Positions 8,391-15,125 are shown, counted from the stretch's first letter. The stretch: 15,671 nt of DNA from JAWXCM01 sp034408745 (GCA_034408745.1 JAWXCM010000084.1:1-15671); one strand, 5' to 3'. Notes: generated by a model not told the origin, from the sequence alone. Program-made: numbers and translations.

Positions 8391-8646
8391 CTACGCTTCT
8401 TCATCGGCAACCACGCCGTAGGCTTCCACGTTGGCACGATCCCAGCTGATGCGTGCTGCGCTGCCCGCCGGCAAGGCCACTGTCTTGTCGTCGAGATCCC
8501 GGTCTCACACGAGCCCGCACAGTCCATTTCCTCGCACATGCGGGCACGCATGTCAGACGCGTGTTCGCCAATGCCTCCGTCAAAAATGACCGCATCGGCG
8601 ACACCCAAGGCCGCCGGGTATAATCCGATATATTTGCGCGCTCGGT
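8391..8646 (-). pseudogene. ackA: Acetate kinase remnant, C-terminal fragment with frameshift and stop
   Basis: Decayed 3' end of an acetate kinase gene. Reading the minus strand from about 8646, one frame gives RARKYIGLYPAALGVADAVI followed by FDGGIGEHASDMRARMCEEM, the known RKYIGAYxAAL / FTGGIGE region. Another frame then gives CGLV, a stop, then DRDLDDKTVALPAGSAARIS and finally EAYGVVADEEA ending in TAG at 8391-8393, which is the normal acetate kinase C terminus. One base is missing near 8520 (the expected Trp codon TGG reads TG) and an in-frame TGA lies at 8505-8507. Only about 85 of roughly 400 codons are seen. The frame stays open upstream to 8701 but homology there is unclear. It lies 77 bp upstream of the phosphoketolase, the classic partner that would use its acetyl phosphate. 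The double lesion plus missing 5' end makes a sequencing error alone unlikely. Confidence 0.85.
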
Positions 8647-8701
8647 CCCGCTCTTGAATAAGCGACGCAACAACAGCGGGCGTGCCTGGACCCTTCTGCA
8701 A

Positions 8702-9090
8702 AAAGCAACCACGAGGAACACGATATGACGAACGTTTTCTGCCAACTTATGAGGGGTACTGCGCGGACGAGAGAATCTATGTGGGGCATTTCAGTTCTCG
8801 TCTCAATTATGGCCTGTCGCAAAAGGCGACGGAGCACAATCACCCACCTGTCAATCTCATGGCAATCGCAGCACTCGGAATCCTCCTGAACAACTACACC
8901 ACGGAAGACGGGAAGAGCGGCTCCCGGCGACTTCATCCCAACGTAGAATTCCGCTCCAGATGTCCTGCGTCGTTTCCACGAACCAGAAGAGCTGACGGTC
9001 CTCGGCATCGATGACCCCAACTTAGGAGGTTTCAGAGCCGGGTTGTGGGAACGACGGGTACTGAGAGGATAAGCGTCGGCGTCACGCGCG
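8702..9090. other. Gene-poor stretch upstream of the acetate kinase remnant
   Basis: I see no convincing gene here on either strand. Minus-strand frames are short or lack family-like sequence; one open frame at 8580-9107 begins inside the palindrome, has no ribosome-binding site and cuts through the acetate kinase remnant in the wrong frame. The stretch probably contains deletion debris from the lost 5' part of ackA and possibly the promoter of the phosphoketolase operon, but I cannot point to a clear promoter. Confidence 0.5.
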
Positions 9091-9124
9091 TGTGCTCTCG
9101 ATAACAAATGTTATCGAGAGCACA
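9091..9124. repeat. 34-bp near-perfect palindrome
   Basis: TGTGCTCTCGATAACA at 9091-9106 is followed by AA and then its exact reverse complement TGTTATCGAGAGCACA at 9109-9124: 16-bp arms without mismatch and a 2-bp centre. Neither strand has a T-run after it, so it is not a classical Rho-independent terminator. It could be a regulator or recombinase binding site, or the scar of a mobile element. It lies in the gene-poor stretch upstream of the acetate kinase remnant and phosphoketolase operon, and downstream of the BON gene. Confidence 0.9.
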
Positions 9125-9158
9125 GCAGACCAGGAAAGTAATACGCTCCTCTTTATAT

Positions 9159-9213
9159 TGGTATGACCAGCCCTACGTCGCCTGACTCACGGCTTGTCAC
9201 ATGCGTCATACCA
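9159..9213. repeat. Inverted repeat, 9-bp arms, 37-nt loop
   Basis: TGGTATGAC at 9159-9167 pairs perfectly with GTCATACCA at 9205-9213. The loop holds no clear second stem. There is no T-run on either side. Chance occurrence cannot be excluded for arms of this length, but it sits between two longer inverted repeats. Confidence 0.55.
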
Positions 9214-9269
9214 CCCCTCATGCGCAGGAAACATAGTGCACTGAACGCGATGACGGAGCAGTGGACCGA

Positions 9270-9312
9270 TGCCGAACGCCATCGTGCGATTCTCGCTCAC
9301 AGGCGTTCGGCA
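9270..9312. repeat. Inverted repeat, 11-bp arms, 21-nt loop, downstream of the BON gene
   Basis: TGCCGAACGCC at 9270-9280 pairs perfectly with GGCGTTCGGCA at 9302-9312. It lies 56 bp after the stop of the minus-strand BON gene, a plausible place for a transcription end, but no U-run follows in the minus direction, so a classical intrinsic terminator is not supported. The stem is GC-rich and would be stable in RNA from either strand, for example as a 3' mRNA-protecting hairpin. Confidence 0.6.
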
Positions 9313-9368
9313 CATTCATGCGCACAACCGCCGCCCCTCCCGCCAGCAGGGGTGTCTCAGGTCTTCAC

Positions 9369-9731
9369 CTACTTTTGAATTGTCAGCAGGTTGATGACTT
9401 TCTTGGCACCGCCTTCGATCGCGTTCTGAGTCGCAGCATCGAACTCATATTGACTGTCTACCTGCCCTTTGAGCGTGACCACTCCATCCCTGACCGTGAC
9501 GTGAATATGATCATTGTCGACAAAGGGACTCATGGATAGCTCCCACTTGACATCCATTTTAATCCGCAAGTCCTGCTTGTTGTCCATGTAATGGGGATCA
9601 GGGTGGGATTGCGACTTACCGGCAAAAGACTTCTCTTGCGCCTGGCTCGGCAGTGGCAGCGCCAAAACCAATGCTCCTGCAATGACGAATCCTGCCAGTA
9701 TTGCCTTACCGTATGTTTTCCCTGTGTGCAT
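9369..9731 (-). CDS. Exported BON-domain protein
   Basis: Small periplasmic or envelope protein of 120 aa. The start at 9731 (MHTGKTYGKAILAG) is chosen because AAGGAGGAG precedes it and a clean signal peptide follows: Lys near the start, a hydrophobic core at 10-27, and a likely cleavage after SQA (29-31). The frame is open 16 codons further upstream without support. Residues about 54-119 form one BON domain, with the typical HIHVTVRDGVVTLKGQVDS strand-turn-strand (76-94) and a following helix ending in KKVINLLTIQ. BON proteins such as OsmY are linked to osmotic and envelope stress and are thought to bind phospholipid membranes. The gene stands alone on the minus strand, with long non-coding stretches on both sides. 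The exact role is unknown. Confidence 0.88.
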   Translation of the reverse strand: MHTGKTYGKAILAGFVIAGALVLALPLPSQAQEKSFAGKSQSHPDPHYMDNKQDLRIKMDVKWELSMSPFVDNDHIHVTVRDGVVTLKGQVDSQYEFDAATQNAIEGGAKKVINLLTIQK

Positions 9732-9737
9732 CACGCG

Positions 9738-9746
9738 CTCCTCCTT
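9738..9746 (-). promoter_or_regulatory. Shine-Dalgarno of the BON gene
   Basis: AAGGAGGAG on the minus strand, 6 nt before the ATG at 9731. It decides the start against the longer open frame. Confidence 0.85.
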
Positions 9747-10315
9747 TTTATAAATTGCCTCTTGTTCAGTGCATGACATGATTCTCTCATTTGGTTATTG
9801 GGAATGGTTGCGGTCTCGCCACATGTCGATCATTCGATATCCCACTCTTTCGAGCATTGCGCTGACTCTTCTGACAACTGGTTCTCCGCCGGTTAGCGCT
9901 GTCGTTTCCGCATCACAGGGCGCCTTCTGTTCGCCATTTTCTCCTGGCCTATCCATTGCCGTGCACGGTAGACCTCTCGTTCAGCCCGTGCACTCGCGCC
10001 CCGGAGCAGAGGGCCGCTCCATCACGCACACGCTTGATCGACGTCTGTATCTCCTCCTTCCTGTTTCTGCTGTGTGAACGCTGTATCGGGAGAGAGTATT
10101 CCGGGTCATGGCAAGCAAGGTGCCTGACTTCGTCATGCCGTCTCGCCCTTCTCTCATTAAACGTTGGCGGTACCATAACCTTGGCGCAGGTCAATTTCAC
10201 GTGTCCTTCTTCCGCGTCATTCGTCACGACAGGCAGCGGCCTCATGCAGGCCTCTCCTCCCACCGCCCAGCGAGAGCTGGATCAGCTCACCACTCGGTTC
10301 CTCTGATCGACCGCA
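9747..10315. other. Long intergenic stretch between the BON and PepSY genes
   Basis: 569 bp between two genes on the same strand. The only candidate gene is the weak small ORF at 9949-10245 (minus). I see no tRNA, clear promoter, terminator hairpin with T-run, or repeat. The BON promoter should lie in the first 100-200 bp upstream of 9746, but I cannot identify convincing -35/-10 boxes. Confidence 0.5.
9949..10245 (-). CDS. Possible small hypothetical protein
   Basis: A 98-codon open frame starting MRPLPVVTNDAEEGHVKL. GGGAGGAG lies at 10254-10261, 8 nt before the chosen ATG; a start 6 codons earlier lacks such a site. The protein is rich in Arg and His, has no signal peptide, membrane segment or motif I recognise, and uses several AGG/AGA/ATA codons. 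Third codon positions are GC-rich, like the genes around it, which is weak support. It could equally be a chance frame in an intergenic region. Confidence 0.25.
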   Translation of the reverse strand: MRPLPVVTNDAEEGHVKLTCAKVMVPPTFNERRARRHDEVRHLACHDPEYSLPIQRSHSRNRKEEIQTSIKRVRDGAALCSGARVHGLNERSTVHGNG

Positions 10316-10690
10316 TTACCGCTCCCTGATACTCTTCGGCGAACTGCGGGATTCACCCTTCATGGCTTTCTCTTCTTCCACGTTGATCACGGCTCCCGAC
10401 TCCGCATCAATGTGCACCTCCATCACCTTGTTCTCCTCCGTGACGACTTCGACCTCCCACACGAGTGTGTTGTGTTTCTTCTCCAGTTCGGCCTCGACGA
10501 CCTTGCCCGGAACCTTCTCCGAAGCCGTCTTGATCGCCTGGTCGATCGTTACCTTGGCCTTGGCGGCCATTTCCACTGTCTCTTTCGATTCATCTTTTTT
10601 CCCCTTGCCTTTGTCATCGCTCCACGCGGGACCGTTCAGCACCAACATGGCGCCGATCGCCAGGGCCGTTATTCCTACTAGCCGTTTCAT
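10316..10690 (-). CDS. Exported PepSY-domain protein
   Basis: Small exported protein of 124 aa. The start at 10690 (MKRLVGITALAIGAM) has the near-ideal AAGGAGGT at 10695-10702; the open frame continues upstream without support. Residues 1-24 are a signal peptide with likely cleavage after AWS. A Lys/Glu-rich linker (25-46) leads into one PepSY domain at about 47-106: VTIDQAIKTASEKVPGKVVE, a central VWEVEVV strand (77-83), then VMEVHIDAESGAVINVEEE. PepSY domains occur as inhibitory propeptides of M4 peptidases and as free periplasmic proteins; free ones like this are common beside two-component systems, where they may modulate sensor or protease activity. The response regulator gene lies just upstream, with an uncertain small ORF between them. 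The ligand is unknown. Confidence 0.88.
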   Translation of the reverse strand: MKRLVGITALAIGAMLVLNGPAWSDDKGKGKKDESKETVEMAAKAKVTIDQAIKTASEKVPGKVVEAELEKKHNTLVWEVEVVTEENKVMEVHIDAESGAVINVEEEKAMKGESRSSPKSIRER

Positions 10691-10910
10691 ACAAACCTCC
10701 TTGTATAGTGCAGGTATGGGCGACGCCCGCTCGTGACAGCCACAAGCTCGCATGCGTCACACCTCGATTGTGCAAATGGGCGATATGCAGCAGGCGTCGC
10801 ATCCGATCACTGTCCGCCACGGCTGGGGTGCAACGCCTCTCTCCACTCGGCATCTGCCTCGTCCTCCCTGCATTCGACTTCGTCTGTCCATTGAATATCC
10901 CGGCTTTCAT
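10614..10910 (-). CDS. Possible small ORF translationally coupled to the receiver gene
   Basis: A 98-codon frame starting MKAGIFNGQTKSNAGR. Its ATG overlaps the TGA of the response regulator as ATGA, and GGAGGT (10916-10921) lies 5 nt before it, a textbook coupling arrangement. The protein matches no family I know. Its last 25 or so codons run through the start of the PepSY gene in another frame, including the PepSY ribosome-binding site, which argues against it. It may be a real short peptide, a remnant of a longer gene, or a device that brings ribosomes to the PepSY start. Confidence 0.3.
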   Translation of the reverse strand: MKAGIFNGQTKSNAGRTRQMPSGERRCTPAVADSDRMRRLLHIAHLHNRGVTHASLWLSRAGVAHTCTIQGGLYETASRNNGPGDRRHVGAERSRVER

Positions 10911-11359
10911 CGTTCACCTCCCTCGTGAAAGTCTGTTGGCGAATCTTCCGCGTTTGATTCTTCCTTGCCATAGCGTAGAGCGGGACTCACAAATCTGTCG
11001 CCCGCGAGCACCGCACAAATCGCCGCCGCAAGATCGCCATGGGCCGACTGTTTTTGCACGAATCCCATAGCCCCGCTCTGAAAGGCCTCCTCGATGACTC
11101 GTGGACCTGTCTGCACGGTGCAGATGATGACCTTGCTCTCCGGCATGTCCTGCCGAAGTTTCCGCGCCACCTCGAGCCCATTCACTTCCGGCATTGTCAG
11201 ATCCAAGACGATCACGTCCGGATGTAGGCGACGCGCTTCCGCAAGCGCCGCACGCCCGTCTTGGACCGCCCCGACGACCTCGCCCACCTCGCCCGCCAGC
11301 CGGCTAAGATTCGCCAAAACTTGTGGATGATCGTCGACCAAGAGAACTCGCGGGATCAT
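10907..11359 (-). CDS. Receiver-only response regulator (CheY-like)
   Basis: Single receiver domain protein, 150 aa. Acidic pocket Asp9/Asp10, phosphoacceptor Asp53 (VLDLTMP), Thr81 and Lys103 are all present, so it should be phosphorylatable. The sequence resembles NarL/FixJ receivers (MIPRVLLVDDHPQ; GAMGFVQKQS), but after FVSPALRYG (123-131) it ends in about 20 polar, acidic residues with no helix-turn-helix. It therefore cannot bind DNA by itself and may act as a phosphate sink or a protein-binding regulator. The start at 11359 is preceded by GAGG about 7 nt upstream and gives the usual short lead; the frame is open to 11401. It lies 232 bp downstream of the NarL-type regulator and may be fed by the same histidine kinase. 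Confidence 0.88.
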   Translation of the reverse strand: MIPRVLLVDDHPQVLANLSRLAGEVGEVVGAVQDGRAALAEARRLHPDVIVLDLTMPEVNGLEVARKLRQDMPESKVIICTVQTGPRVIEEAFQSGAMGFVQKQSAHGDLAAAICAVLAGDRFVSPALRYGKEESNAEDSPTDFHEGGER

Positions 11360-11528
11360 GACGCGTCCTCGTCCCAGAGCAACATACGCCTCCCCCCTCA
11401 CATCCCAGCCCGCGTAGAGAATTCTTCCAGCAACGGGCAGACTCCCGCCGAATTAGGATCGATCGTATTCTGAGCACCGGTCCACTAGTGCGTAAAATGG
11501 ATATACCGGATCACGGCTTTGGAGAGAA

Positions 11529-11544
11529 CTAGGAAAGGACCTAG
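11529..11544. repeat. Short inverted repeat CTAGG-N6-CCTAG
   Basis: CTAGG (11529-11533) and CCTAG (11540-11544) flank six bases in the gap between the NarL-type regulator's stop and the receiver gene's start. The spacing and AT/GC pattern would suit a dimeric regulator site, perhaps for control of the downstream receiver gene, but 5-bp arms are easily found by chance. Confidence 0.3.
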
Positions 11545-11591
11545 ATCATGCGGGAAAGGTTACCAGGGCAGGGGCGACTCGATACGAAGGG

Positions 11592-12242
11592 TCAGGATTC
11601 CGCGCCCACCAGACCTTCGGCAATCGCGAACTTGATGAGGGCGGGTGTGGAATGCAGATCGAGCTGCTCCATGATGCGAGCCTTGTGGAACTCCACGGTC
11701 TTGACCGATACGCACAGGAGATCCGCCACCTCCTTCGTGCTCTTCCCTTCGGCGACCAACTGCAGCACCTCGCGCTGGCGCGGCGTCAAATCCATCAATG
11801 CATTCTGAATCTCCGGTTGGCCCGGTCGCGAGACCTTCTCTAGAATCGGTTTGGTAATCGCCGGTGCAAGATAAGTCTGTCCCTTGAGCACGGCCTCAAT
11901 CGCCTGCGGTAGCTCAGAGGCCGCCGACTGTTTCAATAGATAGCCGTTCGCCCCGGCTCTCAATGCTTCCGTTGCGTAGGTCGCGCTTGAATGCATCGTC
12001 AGAAACAGCAGTTTGGCATCAGGCAGAAATTTCTTGATCTGGCGCGCCGCGTCCAAGCCGTTCAAGAACGGCATCGAGATGTCCAAGAGAATCAGGTCCG
12101 GCTGCAAGTGTCCCGCGGCTTCAACCAAAGCCCGCCCGTCCTCGACCATTCCGACCACCTCGCAACGATCCTCGATTAGCTTGCGCAGACCGGCCAGCAG
12201 AATGGAATGATCGTCGGCGATCAACACACGGGGCTTCTTCAT
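11592..12242 (-). CDS. NarL/LuxR-family response regulator
   Basis: DNA-binding response regulator of 216 aa, the usual NarL/FixJ length. The receiver (1-122) has Asp10/Asp11, phosphoacceptor Asp54 (LLDISMP), Thr82 and Lys104. The LuxR-type helix-turn-helix is at about 150-212: LTPRQREVLQLVAEGKSTKE (152-171), then VADLLCVSVKTVEFHKARIM. AGGAGGAG precedes the ATG by about 10 nt. The gene starts 65 bp after the stop of the HisKA_3 histidine kinase, the standard partner type for NarL regulators, so the two very likely form a two-component system. Targets are unknown; the stress genes on the same strand further down are the natural candidates. Confidence 0.95.
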   Translation of the reverse strand: MKKPRVLIADDHSILLAGLRKLIEDRCEVVGMVEDGRALVEAAGHLQPDLILLDISMPFLNGLDAARQIKKFLPDAKLLFLTMHSSATYATEALRAGANGYLLKQSAASELPQAIEAVLKGQTYLAPAITKPILEKVSRPGQPEIQNALMDLTPRQREVLQLVAEGKSTKEVADLLCVSVKTVEFHKARIMEQLDLHSTPALIKFAIAEGLVGAES

Positions 12243-12307
12243 GAGTGTGGCCTCCTCCTGTCGAATACCCTACGGATTCTCACCTTGCGATGCAAGATAT
12301 CTGTTCC

Positions 12308-14581
12308 TCATGAATCGACTGGCGCGTCTTGCGAACCACTGTACGTCTCACATTTTACGTCTTCAAGCGGCACCCAGGCATGCACTTCCGTTCCTTCGCT
12401 GGGATTCGTCCGGATACGGAAAGTCCCGTTGAGCAGATTCACCCGCTCTTTCATGCTGGTGACACCCAACCCTTTCCGGCCCTTGCCACGCTGCGCCTGT
12501 TCAAAACCTTGTCCATCGTCATGGACACACAGTCCCAGACCATGGCCCGTTCGCAGGAGCCGGATCAGGACATTCGTCGCGTTGGCATGTTTTCGCACAT
12601 TCTGCAAACTTTCCTGCAACACGCGATAGAGACAAGACACCTGTTCGGGCGGGACATCCCTCGGCACCTCCCTGACCAAGACTTCCACCGTCAATCCCGT
12701 TCGTGCAGCGAACTCGTCGCTATGCTCGCGAACCGCCGCCTCCAGGCCGACATGTTCCAGAATCGATGGATGGAGCCGGTGCGCCATCTGCTGCAGATCC
12801 CCGGCCAGCTGCTCCGTTGAATCTCCAATCTGCTGAAGTCGCAATATGCGCGAAGGGTCCGAGTCAGCAGACAGCTCACGGCAGACCATGCGTAAGTCGA
12901 GCGTGAGCGCCGCCAACCGCTGCGTGAAGTCGTCGTGGAGTTCCCGTGCAATCCGCTGCTGTTCGTGCTCCTCAGCCTGCATCAGCTTGGTGTTGAGGTC
13001 CTGCAATTGGGCTTCATGTTCACGGATAGCCGCCTCGGACTGTTTGAGCGCCGTGATCTCGGTGAGGAGGATGAACAGACCTATGACCTGCCCCTGTCCA
13101 TCCACATCCGGTACGTACTCCGCGGAAAACCAGTGCTCGCTCGCGTCCATCCCCGGTAGGGAGTATTCGAACGAGGCTGTGTGTCCTTTGAGTGCCGCCT
13201 CCAGGTGCGGGAGCACTTCGTCGTATCCCTCCGAGCCGAGCAGCTCGCGCATGGTCATTCCGACGACCTCGTTGGCGGAGCGGCCGAAGAACTTCTCGTA
13301 CTCTCTATTGATAAACCGGTATCGTCGATCGCGGTCGATGTAGCTGAACAGCGCCGGCACATTGTCGGCCAACGCGTGGAACTCATGCTCTCTTCGGCGC
13401 AACGCTTCCTCAGCTTCCTTGCGCCACGTAATATCCTTTTCCGAGCCCACCATACGGATCGGGCGGCCTTGCTCGTCCCAAATGGCGACTCCGCGGTCCA
13501 GCACCCACATGATGGTTCCGTCCTTTCGCCGAACGCGATATTCCATCCAGAACTCCGGCAGCTCCTTTTTCCAATATGCATGAAGCGTCGCCATCACCTG
13601 TGGCTGATGATCCGGATGGATTCCTCCTGACCACTTCTGGCTCAGCTCCACATTATCCGCCTCCTGAAACCCGCGCATCTCCCTCCAGCGGGGAGAGAAG
13701 TACACGGTGTCGTGGACCACATCCCAGTCCCATACTCCATCATGCGTCGCTTTGGTCACCCATTCGAAGCGTTCGTTGGCCTCGGCAAGTTCGGCCGTCC
13801 GCTCCGCCACCAGCTCCTCCAAGGTCTCATTGACCGTACGCAACACCTCTTCGATCTTCTTGCGCTCGGTGATGTCGGTCACCAGCACGATGAAGTGCGT
13901 CGGCAGCCCGTCGGCAGCGCGGAGAACGGACACGAGTTTGTGGACCCACACGGAATGGCCGGATTTCTGAACATAGCGATTCTCGATTTCAAACCAGGGC
14001 ATATCGTTGCGCAACAATGCCTGGACCCCACGCATATTCTCGTCTCGATCATCCGGATGGATCAACGATTGGGAGGTCCGTTGGGCCAATTCCGTTTCGC
14101 TGTAGCCTGTCAGCGCACAATAAGCCGGATTGCACTGAACGAATCGACCGTCCAGGTCTTTGATCGTGATTCCAAGCCCTGCATGATTGAAAATATGCTG
14201 GAACCGTGATTCGCTCTCGCGCCGCGCCTCATGCGCCTCCGAAGTTTGCCTCGCTAATTGTTTCTGTTTCGCCAGGAGCCCCGCGACAGCCAGCAGTAAT
14301 GTGGAGGCCATGGTCCGTTCCATAAATACCTGGGAGGAGAACACACCGGGAGAGAGCAGCGTCCCCAGCCATATCAACACCACCGCACTCCCAGCCGCCC
14401 AAGCCGTGCTCAGCCGCCCGGGCACGAACCATGAGAGGAGGATCGGCAGCACATACAGCATCGGCACTGCAATACCGAGCGGCGTGAGGAGATCGAGCAC
14501 GAACACTACTGCAGCTGCAGTTGCTGCTGCACTGATCCAGCCACCCGGCATGTTACCAAGCCTCGAAGTTGTCACACGCAT
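12308..14581 (-). CDS. Membrane-bound PAS histidine kinase (HisKA_3 type)
   Basis: Sensor kinase of 757 aa. Four hydrophobic segments at about 17-35, 38-52, 57-80 and 88-106 form a compact membrane domain with very short loops. Three PAS domains follow: about 124-239 (ending VTDITERKK), 271-387 (EKDITWRKE) and 397-513 (LTEITALKQ). The dimerisation helix has the phosphoacceptor His549 in RIARELHDDFTQ, the HisKA_3 signature. The ATPase domain has the N box around Asn661 (LQNVRKHA), DDGQGF (688-693) and GLGVTSMKERV (705-715). No Cys- or His-based haem motif is obvious, but PAS domains may bind haem, FAD or small ligands. The start at 14581 is chosen over one 10 codons upstream because AGGAGAG is 4 nt before it; the upstream ATG has no such site. 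It is followed by the NarL-type regulator. Confidence 0.94.
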   Translation of the reverse strand: MRVTTSRLGNMPGGWISAAATAAAVVFVLDLLTPLGIAVPMLYVLPILLSWFVPGRLSTAWAAGSAVVLIWLGTLLSPGVFSSQVFMERTMASTLLLAVAGLLAKQKQLARQTSEAHEARRESESRFQHIFNHAGLGITIKDLDGRFVQCNPAYCALTGYSETELAQRTSQSLIHPDDRDENMRGVQALLRNDMPWFEIENRYVQKSGHSVWVHKLVSVLRAADGLPTHFIVLVTDITERKKIEEVLRTVNETLEELVAERTAELAEANERFEWVTKATHDGVWDWDVVHDTVYFSPRWREMRGFQEADNVELSQKWSGGIHPDHQPQVMATLHAYWKKELPEFWMEYRVRRKDGTIMWVLDRGVAIWDEQGRPIRMVGSEKDITWRKEAEEALRRREHEFHALADNVPALFSYIDRDRRYRFINREYEKFFGRSANEVVGMTMRELLGSEGYDEVLPHLEAALKGHTASFEYSLPGMDASEHWFSAEYVPDVDGQGQVIGLFILLTEITALKQSEAAIREHEAQLQDLNTKLMQAEEHEQQRIARELHDDFTQRLAALTLDLRMVCRELSADSDPSRILRLQQIGDSTEQLAGDLQQMAHRLHPSILEHVGLEAAVREHSDEFAARTGLTVEVLVREVPRDVPPEQVSCLYRVLQESLQNVRKHANATNVLIRLLRTGHGLGLCVHDDGQGFEQAQRGKGRKGLGVTSMKERVNLLNGTFRIRTNPSEGTEVHAWVPLEDVKCETYSGSQDAPVDS

Positions 14582-14583
14582 TT

Positions 14584-14590
14584 CTCTCCT
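14584..14590 (-). promoter_or_regulatory. Shine-Dalgarno deciding the histidine kinase start
   Basis: AGGAGAG on the minus strand, just before the ATG at 14581. The alternative ATG at 14611 has no purine-rich site. Confidence 0.75.
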
Positions 14591-14611
14591 GAGTCGGCGC
14601 CGAGACAACAA

Positions 14612-14969
14612 GGAATTTCACTCGACTCGCCTGAGTCTCCCGCAGGGGCGAAGGCCGTCGTTTGTGATACCGAAATGTTTAGCTTCAAGAAACTATCTCC
14701 ACTGGAACGAACTCAAGGACTCCGGGCAGCGGCGCAGAGTAATCCAATTATACTCGCTTCCCTCGTGACCAGGAATGGGTAGTGTGCCGCGACATGGAGT
14801 AGAAGGTCCGTGATCGTCAGCCTGGAGTGCGCCTGTTCTTTATTGTGGAACTTACCCCTCGTAACTTTTCTTCCGCACTCTGGTAGATCTCCTAGTTACA
14901 TCGACCCGCGCTTCATGCGTATCGTGTGAGCGTAGCCGGGTACCTTATTCCGAAGCGGAGGCCCTGTTC
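14612..14969. other. Divergent intergenic region upstream of the histidine kinase
   Basis: No gene seen. It is the upstream side of the minus-strand kinase and must hold that promoter and perhaps the plus-strand one. The sequence is visibly more AT-rich around 14670-14760 than the genes. Confidence 0.5.
14747..14752 (-). promoter_or_regulatory. Possible -10 box of the histidine kinase-regulator operon
   Basis: Perfect TATAAT on the minus strand, 166 bp upstream of the kinase start. No good TTGACA-like hexamer lies 16-18 bp upstream (TTCCTG at best), so an activator or extended recognition would be needed. Chance match possible. Confidence 0.35.
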
Positions 14970-15125
14970 ATGATCCACACCGACACTAATGCGGAAGACG
15001 CTGTTGACGACGCTCTTAAAGAGAATTATTTCTGCAGCTCAGACGATCTTGAGCACAGCTCTGCTGTCATGTTTGGAGCGACATCTTCATCGTCGGCGAT
15101 CAAATGTTGCGGAGCGGACGGCTGA
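14970..15125 (+). CDS. Possible 51-aa acidic small protein
   Basis: Open frame starting MIHTDTNAEDAVDDALKENY and ending CCGADG before TGA. GGAGG (14957-14961) lies 8 nt before the ATG. The N-terminal half is acidic, and three Cys occur in total, two adjacent near the end. I recognise no family. It lies 67 bp before the zinc-ribbon gene on the same strand and could be its leader gene, or chance. A weak promoter-like pair, TTGACG (15004-15009) and TATTTC (15027-15032) with a 17-bp spacer, lies inside it; if real it would drive the zinc-ribbon gene and weaken the case for this ORF. Confidence 0.25.
   Translation: MIHTDTNAEDAVDDALKENYFCSSDDLEHSSAVMFGATSSSSAIKCCGADG

Noticed and set aside
8900..9015. 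Minus-strand stretch VIDAEDRQLFWFVETTQD, loosely like the C-terminal helix of Dps/ferritin-like proteins
   Set aside because: Under 20 residues, with stops on both sides and no metal-binding residues around it; too short to call a remnant.
8580..9107. 175-codon minus-strand frame over the gene-poor region
   Set aside because: It starts inside the palindrome, has no ribosome-binding site, shows no family features and enters the acetate kinase remnant in the wrong frame.
9091..9124. Rho-independent terminator
   Set aside because: The stem is strong but no T-run follows on either strand.
15050..15110. Minus-strand LIADDEDV, like the start of a response regulator receiver
   Set aside because: The frame stops after about 25 codons and nothing receiver-like follows; most likely chance.
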